Below are positions 1 through 7,775 of a stretch of DNA of 64,000 bases, piece by piece (position 1 is the first letter of the stretch; every line of letters begins with the position of its first letter). The position numbers and the translations under genes are program-made. The notes beneath the pieces were generated by a model. That model was not told where the DNA came from, did no database searches, and was given only the letters and a program-made list of their open reading frames with translations. Source of the DNA: Thalassotalea sp. G2M2-11 (GTDB lineage: Bacteria > Pseudomonadota > Gammaproteobacteria > Enterobacterales > Alteromonadaceae); the NCBI RefSeq assembly GCF_017168195.1, contig NZ_JADNYL010000001.1, positions 62,001 through 126,000 on the forward strand, given 5' to 3'.

Positions 1-2676
1 TACCATGTGCCTTATTTGCAAGCACTTTCTACTGCCGATGGTCAACCTACTGGTGCTATTACGGGTGTATTGAATATGATCCGTAGCCTGAAGAAAGATT
101 ACCCCAATGGCAATATTGTGGTGGTTTTTGATGCCAAAGGTAAAACATTCAGAAATGATATGTATCCTGAATATAAAGCCAATCGTCCACCGATGCCTGA
201 TGACTTACGAAGCCAAATAGCTCCTTTGCATGACATTATTCGTGCGATGGGTTTGCCATTGTTAGTGATTGAAGGTGTTGAAGCAGACGATGTGATTGGT
301 ACATTATCGCACCAGGCAACACAAATGGGTATTGAAACGGTTATTTCTACCGGCGATAAAGACATGGCTCAATTAGTGAATGAGCACGTGCGCTTAATTA
401 ATACCATGACCAATGTAGAAATGGATGTTGCTGGCGTGATCGAAAAATTTGGTATTCGTCCTGATCAAATCATTGATTATTTAGCCTTGATGGGGGACAA
501 AGTTGATAATATCCCTGGTGTGGAAAAATGTGGCCCTAAAACAGCGGTAAAATGGCTGTTAGCGCATGAAACCTTAGATAACGTGATTGCCAATGCCGAT
601 TCCGTTAAAGGCAAAATAGGTGAAAACTTACGAAAAGCGCTTGAGCAATTACCGCTTTCTTACCAACTAGCGACTATTAAATTAGATGTAGAGCTAGATC
701 TTTCTGTAGAGCAATTATTACCTAAAGACCCCGATGTTAGTAAGCTAACCGAGCTTTACCAAGCGTATGAATTAAGACGTTTACTTGCCGATTTACAATC
801 GGGTGCGCAAAACACTGAGACTGACACTGAGCAAAAAGTAGTTGAGAAGAATACTGCGCCTGAAGAGGTGGATTATCAAATTGTTTATACAGAAGATGAG
901 TTCAACGAATGGTTAACCAAGTTATCGCAAGCATCGCTTTTTGCCTTTGATACCGAAACAACCAGCCTTGCTTATATGGAAGCAGAACTGGTGGGCCTAT
1001 CGTTTGCTATTGAACCGGGAAAGGCGGCTTATGTACCGCTTGCTCATGATTATCCCGATGCACCAGCACAATTATCGGTTGATTGGGTATTGGCTCAATT
1101 AAAGCCTTTGTTAGAGAACGCAGAATTAGCAAAAGTGGGGCAAAATTTAAAGTATGACGCCAATGTGTTAAGCCGTTATGGCATTGAATTACAGGGTATT
1201 TATTTTGATACTATGCTCGAATCCTATTGCTTAAATAGTGTGGCAACACGCCATAATATGGATGCGTTAGCCGAGAAATTTCTCGACTATAAAACGGTGC
1301 ATTTTGAAGAAATTGCTGGTAAAGGCGCCAAGCAATTAACGTTTAACCAAATTGAAGTTGAAAAAGCCGGCCATTATGCTGCTGAAGATGCCGATATTAC
1401 CTTACGTTTACATCAGGCCATTTATCCACAGCTTGAGCAACGTAAAGGGCAGTTATCTGTGTTTCATAACATTGAGATGCCTTTGCTGAGTGTACTTGCT
1501 CGCATGGAACAGCAAGGGGTGTTAATTGACTCTGATATGTTGGCAGAACAAAGCCAAAGCATAGGTGCTCGTTTACAAGAGTTAGAAGTACAAGCCCATA
1601 ATATTGCAGGGCAAAGTTTCAATTTAGGCTCTCCTAAACAACTGCAGAAAATACTATTTGAAGAACTTAACATTCCAGTCATTAAAAAAACGCCTAAAGG
1701 AGCACCTTCTACTGCTGAAGAAGTATTGCAAGAGCTAGCGTTAGATTACCCGTTACCGAAAGTGATTTTAGAGAATCGTGGGTTGAGTAAATTAAAATCT
1801 ACCTATACTGATAAACTACCCTTAATGGTTGATCGCACAACAGGGCGAGTGCATACCTCATATCATCAAGCCGTTGCCGCCACAGGCAGATTATCGTCAA
1901 CCGATCCTAATTTACAAAATATTCCAATTCGTAGTGAAGAAGGTCGTAAGATACGTCATGCCTTTATTGCGCCGAAAGATCATAAAATTGTTGCCATTGA
2001 TTATTCTCAAATCGAATTACGTATTATGGCGCATTTATCCGATGATCCAGGCTTGCTTGATGCTTTTTCACAAGGCAAAGATGTTCACCAAGCAACGGCG
2101 GCAGAAATTTTTTCTGTTGAGCTTGAGCAGGTAACCAGTGATCAGCGTCGTAGTGCTAAAGCGATAAACTTTGGTTTGATTTATGGCATGTCTGCTTTTG
2201 GTTTAGCGAAACAGTTAGGCATTGCCCGAAATAAAGCGCAGCAATATATGGATACTTACTTTGAACGTTATCCTCGTATTCATAGTTATATGGAAGAAAC
2301 GCGCCAAAAAGCGACAGAGCAGGGCTATGTTGAAACCCTATTTGGTCGTCGCTTGTATTTACCTGAAATTAAATCAAAAAATGCGATGCGTCGAAAAGGG
2401 GCTGAACGTGCTGCGATTAATGCACCAATGCAAGGCACAGCGGCAGATATCATTAAAAAAGCCATGCTGGCTGTTGATCAATGGATAGTAGAGCAAGATG
2501 ATCCGCGTATTAAAATGACCATGCAAGTACACGATGAACTCATTTTTGAAATTCATCAGGACATTGTTGAATCGGTGACTGAAAAACTGGTGGAGATCAT
2601 GAATAACGCGGTGGAGCTAAATGTGCCGCTAATTGCCGAAGCTGGTATTGGTGATAATTGGGAACAAGCACACTAG
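1..2676 (+). CDS. polA: DNA polymerase I, 5' end cut by window edge
   Basis: DNA polymerase I, used in Okazaki-fragment processing and excision repair. The reading frame is open from base 1 and the first residues (YHVPYLQALSTADGQPTGA) align with about residue 20 of known PolA, so roughly 20 N-terminal residues lie outside the window; the GTG at 7 is not the true start. Domain order is 5'-3' exonuclease (about 1-290), 3'-5' proofreading exonuclease (about 295-470, with the FDTET motif near residue 316, so proofreading looks intact) and polymerase (about 500-891, with DYSQIELR near 667 and VHDEL near 843). All three activities should be present. A strong terminator follows directly. Confidence 0.97.
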   Translation, partial: YHVPYLQALSTADGQPTGAITGVLNMIRSLKKDYPNGNIVVVFDAKGKTFRNDMYPEYKANRPPMPDDLRSQIAPLHDIIRAMGLPLLVIEGVEADDVIGTLSHQATQMGIETVISTGDKDMAQLVNEHVRLINTMTNVEMDVAGVIEKFGIRPDQIIDYLALMGDKVDNIPGVEKCGPKTAVKWLLAHETLDNVIANADSVKGKIGENLRKALEQLPLSYQLATIKLDVELDLSVEQLLPKDPDVSKLTELYQAYELRRLLADLQSGAQNTETDTEQKVVEKNTAPEEVDYQIVYTEDEFNEWLTKLSQASLFAFDTETTSLAYMEAELVGLSFAIEPGKAAYVPLAHDYPDAPAQLSVDWVLAQLKPLLENAELAKVGQNLKYDANVLSRYGIELQGIYFDTMLESYCLNSVATRHNMDALAEKFLDYKTVHFEEIAGKGAKQLTFNQIEVEKAGHYAAEDADITLRLHQAIYPQLEQRKGQLSVFHNIEMPLLSVLARMEQQGVLIDSDMLAEQSQSIGARLQELEVQAHNIAGQSFNLGSPKQLQKILFEELNIPVIKKTPKGAPSTAEEVLQELALDYPLPKVILENRGLSKLKSTYTDKLPLMVDRTTGRVHTSYHQAVAATGRLSSTDPNLQNIPIRSEEGRKIRHAFIAPKDHKIVAIDYSQIELRIMAHLSDDPGLLDAFSQGKDVHQATAAEIFSVELEQVTSDQRRSAKAINFGLIYGMSAFGLAKQLGIARNKAQQYMDTYFERYPRIHSYMEETRQKATEQGYVETLFGRRLYLPEIKSKNAMRRKGAERAAINAPMQGTAADIIKKAMLAVDQWIVEQDDPRIKMTMQVHDELIFEIHQDIVESVTEKLVEIMNNAVELNVPLIAEAGIGDNWEQAH

Positions 2677-2707
2677 CTTGTCGTAGACAATTAACTACGT
2701 AATGACA

Positions 2708-2740
2708 AAACTCAGTGCAATTAACACTGAGTTTTTTTTA
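2708..2740 (+). terminator. Rho-independent terminator of polA
   Basis: AAACTCAGTG and CACTGAGTTT form a 10-bp stem with a 7-base loop, followed by a run of eight T. It lies 31 bases after the polA stop. Confidence 0.9.
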
Positions 2741-3038
2741 TTAGTATGAAAGAAAGATACAACAAAGTCGCTTAGTGTTAGCAGATTTATTTGTTGTCGC
2801 TCACAGTTGATCAGGCAGCTTAAACAATGTGTGCGTCCTTCAGATGAATATCTATCTGTTTTGTTTAGCTAAATTAGTTAAATTAAGGTTGGATATTAGT
2901 AAGAATTTTAAGTGGTTCCTTGATATGAGTTAATTAATAGCGCATGAGATAGTTTAACTTGTTGTAAGTTTTAACTTTTCTGGTAGTTTAAATAAAAACT
3001 GGTAGATGTGTATTACTAAGACATCTACATAATATACT
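2741..3038. other. Non-coding stretch between polA and the cassette array
   Basis: AT-rich, with no convincing gene on either strand and no integron integrase. A small hairpin (GTAGATGT / ACATCTAC, 3002-3028) lies just before the first cassette boundary. It could be the remnant of an attachment site, but nothing shows that it is attI. No Spot 42-like sequence was recognised downstream of polA. Confidence 0.5.
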
Positions 3039-3090
3039 GTTAGCTGTTTTTCAAAGTTACGTTGATTAAATTAATAAAGGAGATTCAATC

Positions 3091-3324
3091 ATGGAAAATA
3101 ATCAATCAAGTAAACCTATTTTAACCTTTTTAGTTCCATTCTTAATCGCATATTTGGGGTCAAAAGGTATATTTTATTATTTCTCGTTTGAGTACGCTTT
3201 ATTTTCTGACGCATTTGATTTACAAAAATTACTTATCGACCTTGGTGTTTTTGTAGGGTTATTTTACATAGGTACTATTCTGGCTAAATCTTTTATAAGC
3301 AATAGAACTAAGCCTGTACAATAA
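3091..3324 (+). CDS. Small cassette-encoded membrane protein, unknown function
   Basis: A 77-residue protein with two predicted membrane segments (about residues 10-30 and 50-70) joined by an aromatic-rich loop, ending in a short basic tail. A clear ribosome site, AAAGGAG, sits 10 bases before the ATG. It is the first cassette of the array: its attC begins three bases after the stop codon. I do not recognise a family. Small hydrophobic proteins of this kind are frequent in integron cassettes. Confidence 0.75.
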   Translation: MENNQSSKPILTFLVPFLIAYLGSKGIFYYFSFEYALFSDAFDLQKLLIDLGVFVGLFYIGTILAKSFISNRTKPVQ

Positions 3325-3326
3325 AC

Positions 3327-3430
3327 AGCTAACAAGCCATTACAGTAACGGGACTGCTAACAGCTTGCTCGGTTCCGCTTCGCTTCACATTTTAGCAAGC
3401 ATTACTCAGCCGTTTAACGCGGCGTTATAC
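3327..3430 (+). repeat. attC site 1
   Basis: Left box AGCTAAC at 3327 and right box GTTATAC at 3424. The inner arms (AGCTTGC... / ...TAGCAAGC) form the imperfect palindrome typical of attC. The middle CGGGACTGCTAACAG core with the following TTGCTCGGTTCCGCTTCGCT is nearly identical to attC site 4. Confidence 0.85.
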
Positions 3431-3442
3431 GTTTATCGAACT

Positions 3443-3853
3443 ATGAATTTAATTAAACAGGTTTTACTCTTAACGGTTTTAACTGTGGGCTGTTCTGATC
3501 CTGACGAAGTTATATTAGAAGTCATTCCTCAAATTTCAAAAGATACAAAGTTTACATTAAAAGAAAGAGGATACCCCAGTAAACCATTATATAGCGGAAA
3601 ACTGGGAAGATTTGCTGAATGTTTAAAAGGTTATAGAGGAATTACCCACAGAAATACTAAACAAAAAGGGAGAAGTGTTAGACAAGAGCTATGGATATCA
3701 GAAACTACATTTATTGATATTGTTAGTATCAACGGTGAAGTTTTTTATTTCACGGTAGATATAGTAAAAACAGAAGATAAAAAATCACTAGATAGCCGTA
3801 CATATTCTGTTAATTGTAATTTATCATTACTTGACGTTGCAGCTTCTGAGTAA
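3443..3853 (+). CDS. Cassette-encoded putative lipoprotein, unknown function
   Basis: A 136-residue protein from the ATG at 3443. The open frame extends upstream into attC site 1, but this ATG gives a clean lipoprotein signal peptide: two positively charged residues, a hydrophobic stretch and the lipobox LTVGC at about residues 13-17. The mature part is hydrophilic, lysine-rich and unrecognised, with a cysteine near the C-terminus. It is likely anchored in a membrane facing the periplasm. The cassette ends with attC site 2, five bases after the stop. Confidence 0.7.
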   Translation: MNLIKQVLLLTVLTVGCSDPDEVILEVIPQISKDTKFTLKERGYPSKPLYSGKLGRFAECLKGYRGITHRNTKQKGRSVRQELWISETTFIDIVSINGEVFYFTVDIVKTEDKKSLDSRTYSVNCNLSLLDVAASE

Positions 3854-3857
3854 AAAC

Positions 3858-3953
3858 GTATAACAAGAACATCAAACGGGAAAAACAGTTGGCTTTTGCT
3901 CCTGCGTCGCTATTTTAGCCAACAATTATTTGCCTCTGAATGAGGCGTTAGAA
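3858..3953 (+). repeat. attC site 2
   Basis: Left box GTATAAC at 3858, right box GTTAGAA at 3947. Inner arms CAGTTGGCT / AGCCAAC and the GCCTCTGAATGAGGCGTTAG end give a well-formed attC fold. AAACGTATAAC at the left is the exact complement of the start of its own cassette at 3424. Confidence 0.9.
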
Positions 3954-4052
3954 GTTCTATATGAAAAGGGGTGGCGGTGGTAACTTTTTAGTTTCCAAAG
4001 AAAGCTTTAAGATTATTCACCATAAACTTTATAGGTAAACAAGGAGAGTTTT

Positions 4053-4394
4053 GTGCTCGGTATTATTTTAGTTTCAATAGTATTATTTTTCGTAATAAAC
4101 AGTTTTATTGCAATTAAAGCTACATTCAAAGATATTTTGTTCTTCTTAGCTATTCCTTTTATCGTTCTAATTGCCACACGTTTATTACTTCGGATTACAG
4201 AACTAGATGCAACAATCAATCTAATTATATTATTGTCCATTATTCTGGTAACTATATTTTATGTCTTTGTGCGTTCTAAAGCTAAATTTGAGCTCTCAAA
4301 TAAACATGCCGTGATTGTATCAATTGTTTATTTTTTCAGTTTATGGGCTTCAGAGATTATTACAGGCTTAACTATGTCATTAATATTTACCTAA
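4053..4394 (+). CDS. Cassette-encoded integral membrane protein, unknown function
   Basis: A 113-residue, strongly hydrophobic protein with about four membrane-spanning segments (roughly 1-22, 28-47, 54-74 and 88-111). It starts at GTG, with AAGGAGAG eight bases upstream. The stop codon lies inside the left box of the next attC. No family was recognised. An overlapping minus-strand open frame (4013-4240) is judged a shadow because it has no ribosome site and runs against the array orientation. Confidence 0.65.
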   Translation: MLGIILVSIVLFFVINSFIAIKATFKDILFFLAIPFIVLIATRLLLRITELDATINLIILLSIILVTIFYVFVRSKAKFELSNKHAVIVSIVYFFSLWASEIITGLTMSLIFT

Positions 4395-4492
4395 AAAGGG
4401 TAATGATGAATGTGACGTCTAAAGCTTGGCTGTCGCTCGTTCCTCGCTAATTTTAGCCAAGCATTTATGCGCCCTATATTACGGCGTTAAGT
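4389..4492 (+). repeat. attC site 3 (left box degenerate)
   Basis: Right box GTTAAGT at 4486 after ACGGC. Inner arms AAGCTTGGCTG / TAGCCAAGC and the TCGCTAATTTTAGCC core match the other sites. The left box ACCTAAA is degenerate and overlaps the stop codon of the upstream gene, and it does not complement the start of its cassette, so this site may be poorly recombinogenic. Confidence 0.7.
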
Positions 4493-4547
4493 TTATTTAA
4501 TATAGTGTTTACTTTAAGCTTCTATAATCATGAAAAAGGACTATCAG

Positions 4548-4865
4548 ATGACAAACCTTAAACTAATTACCTCGTTAATCACTGTATCAGTAATTCTATC
4601 ATTTAATTCTTTCAGTGCTTTAGCTAGTGATTGTTCAATTACTAGTAATTCAAAAGAGTCTGTTAAATGTCTGCAAAGAAAGATATCAAAGCTTGAAAAT
4701 CAACTCGAGCAAAGAAAAAAATTTCAAGTAGTTTTACCTAAGGGAGCAATTGTAGACTTTAACGCTAAAAATTGTCCAAACGGTTGGAGTGAATATCAAG
4801 ATAATCAAAATGGCATTGTTAACCTAAATATAAATAAAGACATAATTAAGTGTCAAAAATCATAA
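4548..4865 (+). CDS. Cassette-encoded secreted coiled-coil protein with a tail-collar-like CPNGW motif
   Basis: A 105-residue protein. The ATG at 4548 is chosen over the one at 4530 because AAAAAGGA lies at the right distance in front of it. Residues 1-26 look like a cleavable signal peptide (ending FSALAS). A short coiled coil follows (KCLQRKISKLENQLEQRKK, about 40-58), then the segment LPKGAIVDFNAKNCPNGWSE. This resembles a motif I associate with phage tail fibre/collar-type proteins (G-A-[IV]-x-x-F...CPxGW). The function is not known. It is probably exported and may oligomerise through the coiled coil. Confidence 0.65.
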   Translation: MTNLKLITSLITVSVILSFNSFSALASDCSITSNSKESVKCLQRKISKLENQLEQRKKFQVVLPKGAIVDFNAKNCPNGWSEYQDNQNGIVNLNINKDIIKCQKS

Positions 4866-4968
4866 ACATAACAAGGTAATAAAGAGCGGGACTGCTAACA
4901 GTTTGCTCGGTTCCGCTTCGCTGCACATTTTAACCAACTGATACATGCCCATTATTTAGGCATTATAT
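4866..4968 (+). repeat. attC site 4
   Basis: Left box ACATAAC at 4866, right box ATTATAT at 4962 (first G lost). The core shares about 40 bases with attC site 1 with few changes, although the flanks differ. Confidence 0.75.
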
Positions 4969-4987
4969 GGCAAAGGAGTCGGCCAAC

Positions 4988-5371
4988 ATGTTTGATACTT
5001 TCCGAGACGAGAACTCTATTAAAGCAATTGCTACTTCAATGCCGAAGAAGCTTGTAAAAAATTTTGATAAAAAAGAGTTTTATACTTCAGAAGAGGTAGA
5101 TAGTATTTTTTCAGAAGTGTTCGAAAGCAATAAGAATATTCAGTACGCATATGCAATGTTTTGTTCACCTAAAGATTTTATGAACATCGCTCAATCAATG
5201 GAGTTTAGTTCTTCATATTCTGATTTGCGTATAGCAATTGCAGATAAATGTTTTGATGGTTGGCCTCGCTTTAATTTTGAATCACTATTGAATTTAAAAA
5301 GTGGTTCATCAAGGTCTGAACTCGTTAATGAAATTACGGATATTGGGCTTGATTTACTTGGTGGTAGTTAG
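4988..5371 (+). CDS. Cassette-encoded hypothetical protein
   Basis: A 127-residue soluble protein from the ATG at 4988, which has AAAGGAG ten bases upstream. The earlier in-frame ATG at 4967 lies inside attC and is less likely. It is acidic, helix-rich and without signal peptide or membrane segment. No motif was recognised. The gene lies between attC sites 4 and 5 and stops three bases before the left box of site 5. Confidence 0.65.
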   Translation: MFDTFRDENSIKAIATSMPKKLVKNFDKKEFYTSEEVDSIFSEVFESNKNIQYAYAMFCSPKDFMNIAQSMEFSSSYSDLRIAIADKCFDGWPRFNFESLLNLKSGSSRSELVNEITDIGLDLLGGS

Positions 5372-5373
5372 CT

Positions 5374-5468
5374 ATATAACAAGCGCATTAATGAAATGAA
5401 TGTCTAAAGTTTGGCTGGTGCTCATTCTTCGTTAATAATGGTCAAGCTTATTACGCGAATTATTAGGG
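5374..5468 (+). repeat. attC site 5 (right end degenerate)
   Basis: Left box ATATAAC at 5374, complementary with one mismatch to the ATTATAT at 4962 that opens its cassette. Inner arms AAGTTTGGCTG / GGTCAAGC are present. The right end is eroded to ATTAGGG near 5462. Confidence 0.6.
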
Positions 5469-5563
5469 CGATTGGTTTTTTTTTGAGAACTCGAAACAAG
5501 AGTGAACTTGCTTTGTGGCAAAGTCGTAAAGATCATGCAAAGTTATATTTTTATGGAGTGGTC

Positions 5564-5779
5564 ATGAATAGAATTAATCCAGCGAAGTTGCACAACAGTA
5601 AGTGGACGGCGGTGAGTCCATTGAATCGAGAAAAGCATTTTCTCGTGTCAGAGGTAGAGTTTGACGAAGACGGTTCAGTTTTGGGGTGTAAAGTTGAAGC
5701 GGTGCTTTCAAACAAAGAGTACTTAATTGATTGGGTGGAACTTAAAGATCAAGGAAAATGGCTCCAAGGTTGGAAATAA
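5564..5779 (+). CDS. TIGR02450-like small tryptophan-rich protein (cassette-borne)
   Basis: A 71-residue protein starting at the ATG at 5564, preceded by TGGAG. The start INPAKLHNSKWTAVSP, then NREKHFLV and the later IDWVELKD with a Trp-containing C-terminus, match what I recall of the TIGR02450 family of small conserved proteins of unknown role. The open frame continues upstream to 5411, but that part overlaps attC site 5 and is not expected to be translated. It ends 18 bases before attC site 6. Confidence 0.7.
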   Translation: MNRINPAKLHNSKWTAVSPLNREKHFLVSEVEFDEDGSVLGCKVEAVLSNKEYLIDWVELKDQGKWLQGWK

Positions 5780-5797
5780 CGAACATTAAGACAACAC

Positions 5798-5923
5798 ATC
5801 TAACAAGCGAATTTAAGTAAATTCGCACGCTTGGCTTTCTGGGTTTGCAGTGGTTTTGAGTGTGTAAGGTAATATGCTGCGGATTGGTTTGTGCGTTGTT
5901 CTCTACTTAGTTAAGCGTTAGGC
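5798..5923 (+). repeat. attC site 6 (long, canonical ends)
   Basis: Left box ATCTAAC (5798) and right box GTTAGGC (5917) both fit the RYYYAAC / GTTRRRY consensus. At 126 bp it is the longest site here, and its centre differs from the TTGGC...GCCAA type of its neighbours, which suggests a cassette of different origin. Confidence 0.85.
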
Positions 5924-5954
5924 ATACATCACTAAATGAGGTTATGGAGGATTA

Positions 5955-6149
5955 ATGAAAAAGTACGAATATAAAATTATAGATACTCGAGATGTCGAAT
6001 CAGCAGGGCTATTTAAAGGAAGAAAACGTGAAGATGTTGAAGCCTACCTAAACTCTCTTGGAACGAAGGGCTGGGAACTTGTGAATGTTGATTTCCGTGA
6101 GCTCGAAGGTGGATTGGAATTTGCTGGAGTCATGAAAAAAGAAGTTTAG
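5955..6149 (+). CDS. DUF4177-like small protein (cassette-borne)
   Basis: A 64-residue protein with the pattern KKYEYKIID...LNSLGTKGWELVNVD...FAGVMKK typical of DUF4177, a small beta-alpha-beta family of unknown function. A GGAGG site sits six bases before the ATG. It starts 31 bases after attC site 6 and ends 19 bases before attC site 7. Confidence 0.75.
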   Translation: MKKYEYKIIDTRDVESAGLFKGRKREDVEAYLNSLGTKGWELVNVDFRELEGGLEFAGVMKKEV

Positions 6150-6168
6150 GTAGCTATAGACTTTAAAT

Positions 6169-6275
6169 GCCTAATAAGACACCTAGACCGGATAAATAAC
6201 AGTTGGCATTTGTTTACTGCATCGCTTATTTTGAGCTTGCCGATTTTGTTGCCTCAGAGAGTGGTGGCTAACTAA
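6169..6275 (+). repeat. attC site 7 (degenerate)
   Basis: Left box GCCTAAT (6169) complements the GTTAGGC that opens its cassette, apart from the final base. Inner arms CAGTTGGC / GCTTGCCG are followed by GTTGCCTCAGAGAGTGGTGG. The expected GCGTTA at the right end is lost. A second TAACAAG at 6273 suggests a nested or partly deleted site before the next gene. Confidence 0.6.
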
Positions 6276-6328
6276 CAAGTTTGTAAAGTAATGGGGCGTA
6301 TGATGCTCACCAGAGGAAGGAGTCTTGA

Positions 6329-7360
6329 TTGAACTTTAATAAAAAGAATTTAGAAGACGCTGTAAATGAAAATATTATTTCATTAGAGCAGTCTGAAAAA
6401 CTTATTGAATTTTTAAATAGACAACCAAACGCTGGTCCTAAATTTGATTTTACACACGTTCTTTATTACATAGGCGGAATGATTGCAATTGGAGCAATGA
6501 CGCTTTTTATGAACTTAGGGTGGGAGTCTTTCGGAGGAATAGGAATATTATTTATTTCTTTATTTTATGCTGTCGTCGGATTAAAACTGACTAATATTTT
6601 CAAATTTAAAGGGTTAGCAATTCCTGCTGGTATTTGTGGAACTTTTGTTATCGCGTTAACTCCGTTAGCCGTGTATGGTTTGCAACATGCACTAGGTGTT
6701 TGGCCTGATGAAAGTGTTTATCGCGAATATCATCGATACATTAAGTGGCATTGGCTATATATGGAATTAAGTACGCTAGCTGTAGGTATCATCATTGCTT
6801 GGAGATACAAATACCCTTTCTTAGTCATGCCTATTGCAGTCACCCTCTGGTATTTAACAATGGATATCGCAGTGATGATCAATGAGGGCGACAATAGTTG
6901 GGAGCTCAGAAAATTAGTTTCTATGTATTCAGGGTTACTGATGATAGCTCTCGCTTTTTGGGTTGATATTAGATCGCATAATAAAGCGGACTATTCATTT
7001 TGGATCTATCTTTTTGGCGTTATTGCATTTTGGGGCGGAATGTCACTTCAACATTCAGATAGTGAATTGTCTAAGTTTATATATTTCACCATTAACCTTT
7101 TCATGATTTTTACAGGCGTTTTAATTGTAAGAAGGGTGTTTGTTGTATTTGGGGCGATAGGTTGTTCTGGTTACATCGGACATTTGGCATCAAATATATT
7201 TAAAGATAGTTGGTTATTTCCTATTACGTTAACACTGCTTGGATTGTTCGTGATTTATTTGGGAGTTCTTTGGCAAAAAAATGAATCTGTAATAACATCA
7301 AAAGCAAGAAGCTTTTTGCCAATAGCATTACGCAAATTATTAGAATCTAAGCATGCGTAA
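6329..7360 (+). CDS. DUF2157-like multispanning membrane protein
   Basis: A 343-residue protein beginning at TTG, with AGGAAGGAG seven bases upstream. A soluble helical N-terminus (about 1-45) with the pattern LEDAVNENIISLEQSEKLIEFL is followed by eight or nine membrane segments, which matches the DUF2157 membrane family (role unknown). It is large for a cassette gene. The flanking attC sites 7 and 8 are both degenerate, so its cassette status is likely but not certain. Confidence 0.7.
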   Translation: MNFNKKNLEDAVNENIISLEQSEKLIEFLNRQPNAGPKFDFTHVLYYIGGMIAIGAMTLFMNLGWESFGGIGILFISLFYAVVGLKLTNIFKFKGLAIPAGICGTFVIALTPLAVYGLQHALGVWPDESVYREYHRYIKWHWLYMELSTLAVGIIIAWRYKYPFLVMPIAVTLWYLTMDIAVMINEGDNSWELRKLVSMYSGLLMIALAFWVDIRSHNKADYSFWIYLFGVIAFWGGMSLQHSDSELSKFIYFTINLFMIFTGVLIVRRVFVVFGAIGCSGYIGHLASNIFKDSWLFPITLTLLGLFVIYLGVLWQKNESVITSKARSFLPIALRKLLESKHA

Positions 7361-7363
7361 TCG

Positions 7364-7442
7364 CATATAAAAAGCTGTTTAAGCGAACAAAATATACACA
7401 TTTTAGCAAATTATTAATCAGCTCCTTAAATAGGCGTTAAGC
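7364..7442 (+). repeat. attC site 8
   Basis: Right box GTTAAGC at 7436 preceded by TAGGC is canonical. The left box is reduced to CATATAA and the centre keeps CACATTTTAGCAAA. At 79 bp it is the shortest site in the array. Confidence 0.65.
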
Positions 7443-7445
7443 ATT

Positions 7446-7775
7446 GTGAAAACGTACAATTTATATTTCGAGTTAAAAGAAACCGCTAGTGAGTCAGAGG
7501 TCTTGAAAATTGCCTCTGAATTTGCCAATGATTTACAGCTAAAAGGTGTAATTGACTCTTGGGCAATAAATGTTTTAACAAATGCCATTAGTTTCACTGA
7601 AATGCTCAAATACCATATGGCAATAGACTTTAAAGATGAAAGTCATATGGAGAGAGGTTTTGGTGAAGTGCGAAGCAAGTATATGAATGAAGAACCTCAT
7701 TCCCAATTGATGTCATCGGTGTCAACATTCAAAGTAACATTTACAGAGCGGGTAAAAGAAGATTTAGTGCAATAA
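7446..7775 (+). CDS. Cassette-encoded hypothetical protein, possibly DUF6614-like
   Basis: A 109-residue soluble protein starting at GTG four bases after the right box of attC site 8. The layout (KTYNLYFELK start, a central helix, HMAIDF...MERGFGEVRS and a C-terminal STFKVTF) resembles DUF6614 proteins as I remember them, but this is a weak match. Its stop codon overlaps a last TAACAAG box (7771-7777) that has no right partner, so the array seems to break off here. Confidence 0.6.
   Translation: MKTYNLYFELKETASESEVLKIASEFANDLQLKGVIDSWAINVLTNAISFTEMLKYHMAIDFKDESHMERGFGEVRSKYMNEEPHSQLMSSVSTFKVTFTERVKEDLVQ

Noticed and set aside
1829-2488. Overlapping open frames inside polA
   Set aside because: They are in other frames of a well-conserved gene, lack ribosome sites and encode no recognisable product.
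2741-2900. Spot 42 (spf) RNA downstream of polA
   Set aside because: It is found there in some gammaproteobacteria, but I could not match the conserved 5' region or terminator here.
2741-3090. Integron integrase gene or attI next to the cassette array
   Set aside because: No open frame of integrase size or motif is present on either strand between polA and the first cassette, and the small hairpin at 3002-3028 is not enough to call attI.
5411-5563. N-terminal extension of the Trp-rich cassette protein
   Set aside because: The extended frame lies within attC site 5 and lacks a ribosome site; the ATG at 5564 has one and matches the family start.
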